DNA from: Prevotella sp.
GTDB taxonomy: Bacteria; Bacteroidota; Bacteroidia; Bacteroidales; Bacteroidaceae
Direction of reading: 5' to 3'
Assembly (NCBI GenBank): GCA_017623155.1
Contig: JAGAPR010000003.1
Coordinates: 1-64,000, forward strand
Length of the DNA stretch: 64,000 nucleotides
A program made the position numbers and the translations under genes. Positions 7,985 through 17,045 of the stretch are shown piece after piece. Within the stretch, counting starts at the first letter, position 1; each line of letters starts with the position of its first letter. The notes under the pieces were generated by a model. That model had not been told where the DNA came from. It worked only from the letters and a program-made list of their open reading frames with translations, and searched no databases.

Positions 7985-9220
7985 ATGAAACGAGATTCAT
8001 TCAAAGTGCTTTTCTTTCTCAAGAAAGCCAAACTGCTGAAAAACGGAGAAGCCTCCGTGTGTATGCGCATCACGGTGAACGGTGCACGAGTGGAAACCAA
8101 CATCCGCAAGAGTATCGACCCGGCTTTGTGGAATCAGGCGAAGGAGTGCGCCAAAGGCAAGAGCCGCAAAGCCTGCGACCTGAACGCCTACATCGAGGAC
8201 GCGAGAATCAAACTCCACCAGCTATTCAACGAGATGGAGGAGCAGGGACAGCTCATCACCGCCCGCATCTTGCAGGAACGCTTCTTTGGTCAGGACAAGG
8301 AACCCGAAGCCGTCCGTACCATCATCGGCACCATGCAGGAGCACAACGACCAATGCCGCGCCCTCGTGGGCAAGGACTATGCCCTCATTACCATCCGCCG
8401 TTATGAAAGTTGCAAGCGTTATCTGGCGGAACTTATCAAGCAGAAATACGGAAAAGAAGATTTACCCTTGATAGAGGTCAATGGCGAACTGGTACGTGCC
8501 TTTGAGTTTTACCTCAAGACAGAAAAAGAGTGCCAGCAGAATACCGTTATCCGCTACATGAAGTGTCTGAAGAAGATAACCAACCTCGCCCTTGCCAACG
8601 AATGGATAACCAAAGACCCGTTCATCGGAATCAAGTTCCACGAGAAGGAGGTCATCCGTGAATTCCTGACAATGGATGAACTGCTCACCATATACAAGAA
8701 GGAGCTCTCATTGGAGCGCATCACCGTTGTACGCGATGTTTTTATTTTCGCCGCCTTCACAGGACTGGCTTTCATAGACGTGCAACAACTCGTACCCGAA
8801 CACATCGTCGAAGACCAAAACGGAAACCTTTGGATTCGCAAGCCTCGCCAGAAAACAAAGAACATGTGCAACATCCCACTGCTTGACATCCCGATGGCCA
8901 TTCTCCGTAAATACGCAACACATCCTACTTGCCAAAAGAAAAATGTGTTGCTACCTGTTCCCTGCAATCAGAAAATGAACAGTTATCTGAAAGAGATTGC
9001 TGATTTATGCATGATAAACAAGACCTTGACCACACATACGGCTCGGCATTCGTATGCAACCTCTGTCTGCCTCGCCAACGGTGTGAGCATTGAGAATGTG
9101 GCCAAGATGCTCGGCCACTCTAATATCAAGATGACCCAGCACTATGCACGTGTATTGGATTCCTCCATCCTGCGCGATATGAACAATGTAAAGAACATGA
9201 TGGCCAAAGTAATGGGATGA
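7985..9220 (+). CDS. int: Tyrosine site-specific integrase
   Basis: Catalyses integration and excision at tRNA-Phe. The 411-residue protein has an N-terminal arm-binding domain (KAKLLKNGEASVCMRITVNG), a SAM-like core-binding domain (about 110-205) and a catalytic domain. The catalytic His-x-x-Arg-His is H351, R354, H355, and the nucleophile is Y387 in HYARVLD. The usual box-I arginine (TGLR) is replaced: the sequence reads TGLAFIDV. Loss of that arginine is known from Bacteroides integrases of the IntDOT type. It lies 250 bp inside attL, and its stop overlaps the next gene by 4 bp. Confidence 0.95.
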   Translation: MKRDSFKVLFFLKKAKLLKNGEASVCMRITVNGARVETNIRKSIDPALWNQAKECAKGKSRKACDLNAYIEDARIKLHQLFNEMEEQGQLITARILQERFFGQDKEPEAVRTIIGTMQEHNDQCRALVGKDYALITIRRYESCKRYLAELIKQKYGKEDLPLIEVNGELVRAFEFYLKTEKECQQNTVIRYMKCLKKITNLALANEWITKDPFIGIKFHEKEVIREFLTMDELLTIYKKELSLERITVVRDVFIFAAFTGLAFIDVQQLVPEHIVEDQNGNLWIRKPRQKTKNMCNIPLLDIPMAILRKYATHPTCQKKNVLLPVPCNQKMNSYLKEIADLCMINKTLTTHTARHSYATSVCLANGVSIENVAKMLGHSNIKMTQHYARVLDSSILRDMNNVKNMMAKVMG

Positions 9221-9585
9221 ATATGGAAAGAGGAATCATTACAATCAGTGAAAGCGGTGTGGTGAGTATGTCCACTGCACCCATATGGATGACACAGTTT
9301 GAGATTGCCGATTTGTTCAGGGTGCTCTCGTGTGATGTTCACAAGGCGATACATAGCATATACAAGAATAAGGAACTGAACCAAGTGAATACGATGAAAT
9401 ATGACAAGCAACCCGATGGAATCAGTTACGATGTTTACGGCCTTGAAATAGTTATAGCCATTGCATTCAGAATATGCAGTAAGAACAGTATGCTGTTCAG
9501 ACGGTTTGTAATCGGTAAACTGAGTGCTGATAAGATTTCGTTGTTTGTTTCCTGTGGCAGAGGAAGCAACCGATGGTATAATTGA
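9217..9585 (+). CDS. Small RhuM-N-terminus-like protein
   Basis: 122 residues, translationally coupled to the integrase (ATGA overlap). Residues 22-90 (WMTQFEIADLFRVLSCDVHKAI through YDVYGLEIVIAIAFRI) resemble the N-terminal half of RhuM-family proteins, including the full-length RhuM gene at 25426 in this element (WLTQNQLVEIYQTSKSNV, YNLDMVIALGYRV). The C-terminal part of RhuM is absent, so it may be a free-standing DNA-binding regulator or a remnant. Coupling to the integrase suggests a role in excision control. Function not established. Confidence 0.6.
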   Translation: MNMERGIITISESGVVSMSTAPIWMTQFEIADLFRVLSCDVHKAIHSIYKNKELNQVNTMKYDKQPDGISYDVYGLEIVIAIAFRICSKNSMLFRRFVIGKLSADKISLFVSCGRGSNRWYN

Positions 9586-9906
9586 GTCCATTCCGTCAGC
9601 CACTCGTTCCCGATGCTCGGATGCAAAGGTAGCGCATGGTTTGATGGCAGAAGCAAGGTCAAGCGGCAGAGCTGTTTCTGGCAGAATCTTCCTCCTGCGG
9701 AGCGTATTCAGCCCGAAAACCTTGTCCCTGCCGACCATGCGCTTGTAGGGCATCCGGCAACGGAAACAAGCGACTGACGGGAAAGCAGAAGAAAGGAACA
9801 GCTTACAGACGAAGCGTAGCATTGATGCTTCATCCGTAAGCCGTTCCTGTTTCTTTTCGCTGCCGCAATTACAGGGCAGACGGCAAACTGCGCTCCTTCA
9901 AGAAAA
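9586..9906. other. Non-coding stretch between the integrase unit and the HTH genes
   Basis: No convincing gene on either strand. It separates convergent transcription units (9217-9585 on plus, 9907-10212 on minus). No strong hairpin with a T tract was recognised. Confidence 0.5.
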
Positions 9907-10212
9907 TCAAGTTGCCGTCCGTCGGTAGGCGGAGCGGTAGCCGTCAAGCAGCATCTTCTCTATGTCCGACTCGCGGTAGAGAATCTTGCCGCCCAACTGG
10001 ATGTAGGGTATCCGTCCCTCGTTGCGGTAGTCCTGAAGTGTCCGACGGCTTACCTTCAACCGTGCCGACACTTCCTTGTCGGTGAAGAAACGCTCACCGC
10101 CAAGTGTCGGACGATAGTCTGCGGTCATACGCTCGTAGTTATCCAGCAGTCGGTCAAGACTGCCCATGAAGTGGAGAATCCACTCGTTGTCTTTGGTCAT
10201 CAGTTCATTCAT
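9907..10212 (-). CDS. Excisionase-type helix-turn-helix protein
   Basis: 101 residues. The C-terminal half is an HTH_17/MerR-like DNA-binding domain (FFTDKEVSARLKVSRRTLQDYRNEGRIPYIQLGGKILYRESDIEKML), the fold used by excisionases and element regulators of Bacteroides mobile elements. The N-terminal part is helical. It is 45 bp downstream of a second gene of the same type (10258-10569), a pairing common in Bacteroidota integrative elements. Likely role: control of excision or mobilization. Confidence 0.8.
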   Translation of the reverse strand: MNELMTKDNEWILHFMGSLDRLLDNYERMTADYRPTLGGERFFTDKEVSARLKVSRRTLQDYRNEGRIPYIQLGGKILYRESDIEKMLLDGYRSAYRRTAT

Positions 10213-10257
10213 GTTACTTTGATTTAGTGGTTATTGTTATTCTACTTTGTTTCTTGT

Positions 10258-10569
10258 TTATATTGTCCGTCCTTTGAACCGTGCTTCTTTTCGTCTGTCC
10301 TCCACATGAGCCACGATGCGCTTCACGTCTTCGGGACGATAATACGTCTTGTGGTTGATTTGCGAGAAGGCGAGTGTTCCATTGTCCCGCAGCGTCTGCA
10401 AGGTACGCGGACTGATGTTGAGCATCCGGCATACGTCCTGATTGTCCATCCACTCACTCATTGTTTTTTCGCCGTGCCGATGGCAAATGGCATCCATGCG
10501 GCGGGCGAACTGGTCGAACTTGGCGACCATCGCCTCAAAGGTTCTTTTCTCAATAGATACTATTTCCAT
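10258..10569 (-). CDS. Second excisionase-type helix-turn-helix protein
   Basis: 103 residues. HTH_17-type domain at about residues 38-90 (WMDNQDVCRMLNISPRTLQTLRDNGTLAFSQINHKTYYRPEDVKRIV), preceded by a helical N terminus. Upstream partner of the 9907-10212 gene on the same strand. Expected to bind DNA near attL/attR or the mobilization promoter. Confidence 0.8.
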   Translation of the reverse strand: MEIVSIEKRTFEAMVAKFDQFARRMDAICHRHGEKTMSEWMDNQDVCRMLNISPRTLQTLRDNGTLAFSQINHKTYYRPEDVKRIVAHVEDRRKEARFKGRTI

Positions 10570-10966
10570 AATTCAGTGCTTTTGTTGTTTTTCTGCCGCA
10601 AAGGAATGGATAATCCGCCATCCGACAATGCTTTTTTCAGAAGTGGCAGCCTTTGGCGTCACCATACTGGAAAACCGGTGCCAGTTGTTGGGTGAATATG
10701 CCTTAATTCCTATATATAATGGGAATGTCGCAGTTCAGATAAGACTTTAATTATAGTGCGTCCATAATTGCTTCCTATTATTCGTTCTCGGAGAATCGGT
10801 GAAGTCTGCACCATTGTTTCTATCGCCTCAAAGCAAATCCATACAAAATTGCCTAAGAGAATCCAAGTTCTTGACTGGGTGAACTATAGGTAGTTATTTT
10901 GCACCCGACAAACGGTCAAGTATGCGCATAACGACCAATAGTTATTCACCATTAACAAGAAACAGT
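10570..10966. other. Intergenic region without recognised genes
   Basis: About 400 bp between divergent units (HTH genes on minus, DUF3408 on plus). In related mobilizable elements a primase or VirE-like gene is often found near here. None is present. Nothing else could be supported. Confidence 0.5.
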
Positions 10967-11479
10967 ATGAGTAAGAAATTCAAAAGCATCGAGAACGATG
11001 AAGAGTTCAAGAACTTCAAGTTGGAAGACTATCTGCCTTCCATGCCCAATGTTGAGCGGACGGAGAAGTCGGCTGACGCGAAATCGGAGGTATCTGACGA
11101 AACGGGCAGTCTCTTTCCTCCGTTGAAAGAGCCGGACACATCCGTAGTGCAGACAGTGGTGTCAGCGGCTGTTACACACGGGCATGAGGAAGCAACTACA
11201 GAATTGGACGACACTCCTGCGGAGCGAATCATTGCCAGACGCATCAGCAGCAAGCAGCGTAGGCTGTCGCTGGACGAGTACCGCGACACGTATCTGCGCG
11301 TTCCTAAGATAATCGACCGCAAGCCTGTATTCGTCAGCAGTGAGGTGCGCGATGAGTTGGATAAGATAGTCCGTTGTCTTGGAGGCAGGGGAATGAGTGT
11401 GTCCGGGTTAGTAGAGAACCTCGCTCGCCATCATCTTTCCACATACGGGAACGACATTGAGCAGTGGCGTAAATTGTGA
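10967..11479 (+). CDS. DUF3408 family protein
   Basis: 170 residues if started at MSKKFKSIENDEEF. An in-frame ATG at 10922 would add 15 residues of unlikely sequence. The N-terminal half is acidic and low-complexity. The C-terminal half (RISSKQRRLSLDEYRDTYLRVPKIIDRKPVFVSSEVRDELDKIVRCLGGRGMSVSGLVENLARHHL) matches the conserved part of DUF3408, a family found upstream of mobilization genes in Bacteroides elements and thought to have a ribbon-helix-helix-like fold. Probable DNA-binding accessory of mobilization. Confidence 0.7.
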   Translation: MSKKFKSIENDEEFKNFKLEDYLPSMPNVERTEKSADAKSEVSDETGSLFPPLKEPDTSVVQTVVSAAVTHGHEEATTELDDTPAERIIARRISSKQRRLSLDEYRDTYLRVPKIIDRKPVFVSSEVRDELDKIVRCLGGRGMSVSGLVENLARHHLSTYGNDIEQWRKL

Positions 11480-11537
11480 GAATTAAGGAGCGACCAACGG
11501 ATGAACTATTAGAGTTGCTCTAAATCCATGTAACGAA

Positions 11538-11596
11538 GTTTGGAGAGGGCAAGTTTATGTTTCGGGCAGACCGAAACCACTTGCCCCGCTCCAAAC
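11538..11596. promoter_or_regulatory. Candidate origin of transfer (oriT)
   Basis: A nested dyad. Outer arms of 17-18 bp (11538-11554 and 11579-11596, differing by a single-base insertion) enclose a perfect 7-bp hairpin GTTTCGG / CCGAAAC (59-65 and 71-77 of the 11500s). It sits between DUF3408 and mobC/relaxase, where oriT lies in NBU-type and MOBP elements. The nick site cannot be assigned from sequence alone. Confidence 0.65.
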
Positions 11597-11663
11597 CTCG
11601 CAGGGAAGACATCCCGTTGGTCTATAACTACTATAATCAGCAATCAAAGTAAACTTGATAATC

Positions 11664-12020
11664 ATGAACAGCAATAAGAAAAAGAACAAAGGCGGTCGCC
11701 CGGTCAAGGGTGCAGCCGAGAAATTGAAGTATCGCATCACGGTGAAGATGGCAACGGAGGACTACTATCTGTTGAAGTCCAAGGCGAAGTCGGCTGGAGT
11801 ATCAGCAAGTGAGTTCATTCGTGGCTGCATCTCGGAGGGCGGAGTGAAGGAACGGCTCTCGAAAGAACATGGCGACCTTATCCGCAAGCTATGTGGCATG
11901 GCGAACAACCTAAACCAGTTGGCGCGGAAGGCGAATGCGGAGGGCTACGCTTCTGTGTTTGTTCCCTGCCGCACCCTGATGATAGAGATGGATAAGCTTG
12001 TAAACCGGATACGCCTATGA
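11664..12020 (+). CDS. mobC: Mobilization relaxosome protein, MobC family
   Basis: 118 residues from MNSNKKKNKGGRPVKG. A further in-frame ATG at 11655 would add 3 residues. It has a basic N terminus, then a ribbon-helix-helix-like segment (YRITVKMATEDYYLLKSKAKSAGVSASEFIRGCI) and the MobC signature region (IRKLCGMANNLNQLARKANAEGY). Helps the relaxase recognise and open oriT. It overlaps the relaxase start by 4 bp, so the two are translationally coupled. Confidence 0.9.
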   Translation: MNSNKKKNKGGRPVKGAAEKLKYRITVKMATEDYYLLKSKAKSAGVSASEFIRGCISEGGVKERLSKEHGDLIRKLCGMANNLNQLARKANAEGYASVFVPCRTLMIEMDKLVNRIRL

Positions 12021-12940
12021 TAGCAAAAATCATGAAAGGCTCAGACTTTCGAGGCGTAGTGAGCTACATCCTGAACGATGAGAAAGGCACTCAAATCATA
12101 GATGCAGACGGCTTATTTCTGGAAAATAACGACACGATAGCACAAGGATTTATCGGCCAAGCGCAGATGAATCCAAAGGTGACAAAGGCCGTAGGTCACA
12201 TCGCTCTGAGTTTTTCCAAAGAGGATGCGCCACGGTTGAACAACGCAATCATGGCTCAGATAGCCCGTGAGTACATGGAGCGGATGGGTATTAAGGAGAC
12301 GCAGTACCTCATTGGGCGGCATTTCGACAAGGAACATCCACACGTGCATATCGCCTTCAACCGCATCGACAATAATGGCAAAACCATATCCGACCGAAAC
12401 GACCGCTTCCGCAGCGAGCGTATTTGCAAGGAACTAACCCGGAAATACGGACTTCACTTCGCCAACGGCAAGGAGCAGGTGAAGATGGACCGATTGCGAG
12501 AACCGGACAAGACGAGGTATGAACTCTATCAAATCTTGAAAGCGGAAGTCGGTAGATGCAAGGATTGGCAGACCTTGCTTGACCGATTGGAACGGCAGGG
12601 TGTAGGAGTGCAGTTCAAGTACAAGGGGCAGACGGATGAGATTCAAGGCATCGTCTTCTCAATGAATGGCTACCGCTTCAACGGGTCCAAAGTTGACAGA
12701 CAATTCAGCTACTCCAAGATTGATGCAGCACTAAACCGTAACAACTACGGAGAACGACAGACACAACCTCAGCCACAGGCTAATCGGGAAGAAATAAGCC
12801 CGACTTCAAGCAACGATGTCGAGCTTATCAGCGGCTCATTAGGTTTGCTCACTCCAAGCAACGCACCGGAAGAACAGCAACTTTACGACCCCTATCTGAG
12901 AAATAAGAAAAAGAAGAAACAACGTAAAATCAACTGGTAA
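12017..12940 (+). CDS. Relaxase (MobA/VirD2-type)
   Basis: Nicks oriT and pilots the single strand. In the 307-residue protein, the metal-binding histidines are H107, H109 and H111 (EHPHVHIAFNRID). A likely nicking tyrosine is Y17 in RGVVSYILND. The MOBP-type fold extends to about residue 150. The rest is a basic C terminus ending in a run of lysines (NKKKKKQRKINW). Compact compared with plasmid relaxases but normal for Bacteroides mobilizable elements. No coupling protein or mating-pair genes are nearby. Confidence 0.93.
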   Translation: MIAKIMKGSDFRGVVSYILNDEKGTQIIDADGLFLENNDTIAQGFIGQAQMNPKVTKAVGHIALSFSKEDAPRLNNAIMAQIAREYMERMGIKETQYLIGRHFDKEHPHVHIAFNRIDNNGKTISDRNDRFRSERICKELTRKYGLHFANGKEQVKMDRLREPDKTRYELYQILKAEVGRCKDWQTLLDRLERQGVGVQFKYKGQTDEIQGIVFSMNGYRFNGSKVDRQFSYSKIDAALNRNNYGERQTQPQPQANREEISPTSSNDVELISGSLGLLTPSNAPEEQQLYDPYLRNKKKKKQRKINW

Positions 12941-12942
12941 CA

Positions 12943-13602
12943 ATGGCAGACAACAATGTATTCGTCCTCTTCGAGGAAATCAAAACCGCCATAAACGGCA
13001 TCAACAACAAGTTAGAGGAACTACCCAAATCGGTGGCACAATCCCCACAAAGCGAACCCAACGTCCAAGATTTATCTCCGATTAAGGAGATTGTGGCAGA
13101 AACAGCCAAGGCCCAATCAGAAGATATTAAGGACTTGTTGGCAAAGCACTGGAAGGCATACGCACAAATTTCCACTGTGATTTTGCAACACCTTGACACC
13201 ATCAAAAAAGTGCAGGAGAAGCAAGAAGTAGAACAGAAGTACCACCCGCAGGAGCATATCCATAAACACAGCTTCGACATCAAATCCAAGAAAGTATTTT
13301 CTTTTGTCGCAGGGCTTGGCGTGGCCTGCGCCTTATCCCTATGGGGCAACATCGCGCAGTGGCAATCCAACCGCCAGTACGCCGATGATGCCCTGAAGTT
13401 CCGTGCCATCCGCGCATGGGGTGGATGCAATGCTAACGATGTTCTTTGGTTGAATAAAGTGTTCGACATCCACCGAGACGAGAAAGCCATTGAGTGGATG
13501 CGGAAGCAAGCGGACGGATATGATGCTTCTCTGAAAGTGGTTTCTGATAGTCTGATGCAGGAGAGCATCAAAACAACGGCCGAAAAGCAGGGCAGCAAGT
13601 AA
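12943..13602 (+). CDS. Mobilization-associated membrane protein
   Basis: 219 residues, starting 2 bp after the relaxase stop. N-terminal helical/coiled-coil part (about 1-105), one predicted transmembrane segment (VFSFVAGLGVACALSLWGNIA, about 113-133) and a C-terminal soluble domain of about 85 residues. Proteins with this layout often follow the relaxase in Bacteroides mobilizable elements. The role is unknown, possibly anchoring the relaxosome to the membrane. Confidence 0.7.
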   Translation: MADNNVFVLFEEIKTAINGINNKLEELPKSVAQSPQSEPNVQDLSPIKEIVAETAKAQSEDIKDLLAKHWKAYAQISTVILQHLDTIKKVQEKQEVEQKYHPQEHIHKHSFDIKSKKVFSFVAGLGVACALSLWGNIAQWQSNRQYADDALKFRAIRAWGGCNANDVLWLNKVFDIHRDEKAIEWMRKQADGYDASLKVVSDSLMQESIKTTAEKQGSK

Positions 13603-13630
13603 TTCTTCGGACATATAACAAGAAACTAAG

Positions 13631-13672
13631 AATCGCATCGGAATGGGACAGCCTTTCCGATGCGATTTTTTA
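13631..13672 (+). terminator. Terminator of the mobilization operon
   Basis: 13-bp perfect arms 13631-13643 and 13655-13667, followed by T5. Confidence 0.9.
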
Positions 13673-13706
13673 GGTGTTGCTTTTTAAGCACTCAAATTAT
13701 TAGAAT

Positions 13707-13750
13707 TTGGTCGGTACTTGATCAGTAGTTGGTCGCAACTTGGTCGGTGG
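13707..13750. repeat. Four tandem 11-bp repeats (TTGGTCGGTAC type)
   Basis: Units start at 13707, 13718, 13729 and 13740. Each begins TTGGTCG or TTGATCA, with exact 11-bp spacing. It is not a triplet-compatible coding repeat. It lies between the mobilization terminator and the defence cargo. Confidence 0.75.
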
Positions 13751-13775
13751 CGATTTTGAGTGATTGCTTAGCTTG

Positions 13776-13813
13776 AGGGGTACTTAGGGGGTACATAAGG
13801 GGTGCTTAGGGGG
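13776..13813. repeat. Second 11-bp tandem array (AGGGGTACTTA type)
   Basis: Units at 13776, 13787 and 13798 and a partial one at 13809, again exactly 11 bp apart, with a different sequence from the array 25 bp upstream. One turn of DNA per unit suggests an array of protein contacts on one face of the helix. Confidence 0.7.
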
Positions 13814-13848
13814 ATTCTGTAAATTCAAGTTTTTTGCCTCGTAACCAA

Positions 13849-14790
13849 TTATTCAAACAAGTTTAACTGTTTCGGATGCGGCAGAATGATGTCCGATAAC
13901 TGTATCAGAGAAGTGTTTCTTAACGATAGTTGTTCGATGACATTCTCTATGCGTTTCTTGTCATTTTCGTTGTACCAACTGAATTCCCATTTGACTTGGG
14001 GATTTACGATGCTTTTAATATGTCTTAAATATGGGAAATCGACATCTGACAAAGAGAGTCCCCATACATGTATTGTGTCAATGTCAGACAGTTTTTTCCA
14101 TATTTCATTATTGTTTTTTATTATGGCATTTACATCCTTATATAAAGTCCCCATATCATTGACGGCTTCTTCCAATTGCTCTTTTTCATTGGTGAAGGTA
14201 TCAAAATGCCATTTGTTTTTGATTGTCTCTGGAGTTTGGTTATGGCCAAATATAAGGTATTGATTTAATGCTGCACATCCATGAATATAACAAATGCTAC
14301 CTTTGTTAATTCCATACGCCGTTTCTAATGTTGTAGTGTAATTGAAATTTATGAAATATGAATTGTTCTTGTTTATCTGAACTCTCTGATTATAATCAGG
14401 TGCACCAAGTTGTAAAATCCATTCTTTAAAATATTGTTCTATGTGAAAATATAATCTGTTGAGAGTATATCCTACTTCCGGTATAGGCCCATCAGAAAAA
14501 TCATCAAGGTTAAAAAATCCGCGACTTCCATCTACACGTGTGAAGAATATCATAAATGGAGAAGATACGTAGTCTTCAAGAATTGCCTCTATAGGGATGT
14601 TCCCTAAATTTTCTTCCAATGAACTCCATAAATCTCCGCCATCGAATTCATAGACCTGAAATAGACGGTTGAAGACAATTGCATCTTTGTCCTCTAACCA
14701 ATCCTTGAAATTATTGTAACTGGAGTTGATACAATGGTGCATATCAAATCCATTACCGATTAGATATAGCTCGTTAATTGATGAACTCAT
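13849..14790 (-). CDS. AbiH-like abortive infection protein
   Basis: 313 residues. The N-terminal motif LYLIGNGFDMHHCINSSYNNFKDWL (residues 8-32) is the hallmark of the AbiH family, known from lactococcal phage-resistance plasmids. The later segments INFNYTTTLETAYG, CYIHGC and IHVWGLSLSDVDFPYL also fit the family, which has a Rossmann-like core. It is the last gene of the XRE-McrB-McrC operon, 20 bp after the McrC-like gene, so it is probably co-expressed with that restriction system. The mechanism of AbiH is not known in detail. Confidence 0.85.
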   Translation of the reverse strand: MSSSINELYLIGNGFDMHHCINSSYNNFKDWLEDKDAIVFNRLFQVYEFDGGDLWSSLEENLGNIPIEAILEDYVSSPFMIFFTRVDGSRGFFNLDDFSDGPIPEVGYTLNRLYFHIEQYFKEWILQLGAPDYNQRVQINKNNSYFINFNYTTTLETAYGINKGSICYIHGCAALNQYLIFGHNQTPETIKNKWHFDTFTNEKEQLEEAVNDMGTLYKDVNAIIKNNNEIWKKLSDIDTIHVWGLSLSDVDFPYLRHIKSIVNPQVKWEFSWYNENDKKRIENVIEQLSLRNTSLIQLSDIILPHPKQLNLFE

Positions 14791-14810
14791 ACGAAAAATC
14801 TACTTCTACC

Positions 14811-17045
14811 TTATTTGTATAAATCCAGTAACTCTGAGTAAGTATGTATCTGACCGTTCCAATTGCGAAACTTAGGGATTTCTGCAATATGGTCGCCGAG
14901 GGGTGTGTATGCTCCGAGCTTGATGTTCAGACACGGCATCTTAACCATGATTTCTTTTCCATTGGCATCCAATATCGGATTGGCATCATCATCAAGCAAC
15001 GGTTGCTTGCGAGAACCGAAAGTGATACCTGTTATTTTATAATATCCGGCAATGCCTCCATCGAACATCGGCACAAAATGCTTTGCCTCGGAGATGTCTC
15101 CACCGGGCATGTTTCGCATCACAAACTCGTCAGCCTCCCGGTTGACAAACGCCAAATATTCTTTTGAAACCTCCATGTGCCCGTCCTTGCGACGTCTGTT
15201 TTTGTTGACGATACCGAAAAGAAACTTGCCGTGTGTTGCTGTCGTTGAAGGTACTGCAGTGCCCGCTGACACAGGTAGAAGAAGTTTACGCGGATCTTGT
15301 CCAAGCGGACATTCCACAATGGTGAATGCCTCTCCGAGTTCTGCAAGTACATGTGAGTTTTCTTCTTCGAACTGCTTGCGGTTGTCAAGTGCAAGAGCTA
15401 TGATATCCTTGTCATCGTATGGAGCATACACCTTTCCGAGAATGTCGCGGAAATGCGTTTCGATAAATTCTCGGGTATCAACTTCCGGCTTCGGCCGCAT
15501 GGCAAAGAATTTGAAGCGTTTCTCAAGTTCTTTCTGTATCTTATCGCGGAATATTCCACGTACCTTCTCACGCCATTCTTTCTTCCGATAGGCGTTATTA
15601 CGGGCATAGAGGGAAACAACATACAGGAAATTGACATCGTAGTGTGTTACAAGGAGCGTGTCGCGGTCAAACAGACGGTTGCGGAACTGCTGCGAGACAA
15701 AAGTCGTCGCACTTTTTTGCGCCTTTTCGACAGTATCAGTATACGAAAGATCATCGGGCACTGTTGCGCTGATGAAGAAGTTGGGAATGATGTTGTAGCC
15801 CTCCGTTATTTCATCGCGCAGACAGAAGTCGGTCTCTCGTGGCTTGCTTTCTGTGTCTTCACCAAAGAAAAGATTAAGATTCCATTGTATTACATTGCGG
15901 GCGTAGGTGTATTGTTTGGCAACCGACTCCCTTGAAATGGGGTTCTTCTGTTTGTAATACTTGGAGTCACCTATGTAATAGACCTGCTTGTCGGGTTCTA
16001 CTGAGGTCAGGCTCTTATACAGATACATGTGGTCAACCTGCTTGCCATCTTCCTGCTTCTTGTTGAGTCTGTCAGGAAACTCCGAGTCGCCGATAAGCTC
16101 GTCAATAATCGCTTCAAAGACGATATTGAAGTTTTTGGCAAGCAGAAATTCATTGAGCTGTGCATTGATGCGCACGTTCTTCGATTGGTCAAAGAACGCG
16201 AAGCACAAATCCCATAATTGTAATGCCTTGTCGGAAAAATACTTGTATTTTATCTGACGTAGGCGACGGACGCCAAAGCCGCAATCTGTGGTGCCATCCT
16301 CGCGACGGTGTGGCATATAGCATTCAAAACGCTTGCCTGTAATGAGATTGTAATTGAGATCTACTTCTACGGGAAAGCCGTAAGTCTGCCTGACGTAGTT
16401 GAGAATCGAATAGAAGATGACGAGCAGTTCTTCATCAAAGTTGATGCGCCGTTTCTTCGTTATCGGGTCAATGTAGACTGGCTCATTATCTTGTATCACC
16501 ACTTGCGATTTAGCAATGGTCTTGCTCCAGTTTATCTTGTTGAAACCGCTACGGTTATTTTTTAAGATAAACATGAACCAGTCTTTGTTCTGCCGTGCAA
16601 ACTCAATGAGCGAGAGAATGATGTCAAGGAATGTGTTTCCGGTACGGTGCTTGCCACGGCCAACCTTTATTGCGCTCTGCAGGCGTATGATGGTGTGGCC
16701 CTTGTTCTGACGTACGCAGTTATCACGGTAAACAGCTATTGCCCGGTAGATCCATACCGATAATCCATAGATGAACTGCCGCTGCCCTTGTGAGAGCGGA
16801 TTCCTGGGTTCATTAAGGTCAATGACATGCTCGGGATGCAATCCCTCCACGCCGAAAAGATTGTCGCGATGGTCTATTACTACCTTGGGGAGAATGAACA
16901 CCGCTTGGCTCTTTTCGGCATAATAGTAGTAGCCTACGTAATTAACGGAGGCTACGCCACCCACAACATCAAGTTCATCAATGTTGGGAAACAGTTCCCT
17001 TATGCTTTCAAATGGGTACGGGTGCCCCTCTACGAGTAGTTTCAT
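14811..17045 (-). CDS. McrC/LlaJI-like restriction endonuclease subunit
   Basis: 744 residues. The middle contains a PD-(D/E)xK-like nuclease motif (VYYIGDSKYYKQ, D360 and K362) and regions resembling McrC/LlaJI-type proteins that work with an McrB-type GTPase. The N terminus (about 1-110) is a beta-rich domain. The C-terminal ~130 residues (KFLFGIVNKNRRRKDGH onward) look like an extra domain. Its start overlaps the McrB-like stop by 4 bp (ATGA), so the two are translationally coupled. Assignment to McrC versus LlaJI type is uncertain. Both cleave DNA only with the GTPase partner. The target (modified or specific unmodified sites) cannot be read from sequence. Confidence 0.75.
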   Translation of the reverse strand: MKLLVEGHPYPFESIRELFPNIDELDVVGGVASVNYVGYYYYAEKSQAVFILPKVVIDHRDNLFGVEGLHPEHVIDLNEPRNPLSQGQRQFIYGLSVWIYRAIAVYRDNCVRQNKGHTIIRLQSAIKVGRGKHRTGNTFLDIILSLIEFARQNKDWFMFILKNNRSGFNKINWSKTIAKSQVVIQDNEPVYIDPITKKRRINFDEELLVIFYSILNYVRQTYGFPVEVDLNYNLITGKRFECYMPHRREDGTTDCGFGVRRLRQIKYKYFSDKALQLWDLCFAFFDQSKNVRINAQLNEFLLAKNFNIVFEAIIDELIGDSEFPDRLNKKQEDGKQVDHMYLYKSLTSVEPDKQVYYIGDSKYYKQKNPISRESVAKQYTYARNVIQWNLNLFFGEDTESKPRETDFCLRDEITEGYNIIPNFFISATVPDDLSYTDTVEKAQKSATTFVSQQFRNRLFDRDTLLVTHYDVNFLYVVSLYARNNAYRKKEWREKVRGIFRDKIQKELEKRFKFFAMRPKPEVDTREFIETHFRDILGKVYAPYDDKDIIALALDNRKQFEEENSHVLAELGEAFTIVECPLGQDPRKLLLPVSAGTAVPSTTATHGKFLFGIVNKNRRRKDGHMEVSKEYLAFVNREADEFVMRNMPGGDISEAKHFVPMFDGGIAGYYKITGITFGSRKQPLLDDDANPILDANGKEIMVKMPCLNIKLGAYTPLGDHIAEIPKFRNWNGQIHTYSELLDLYK

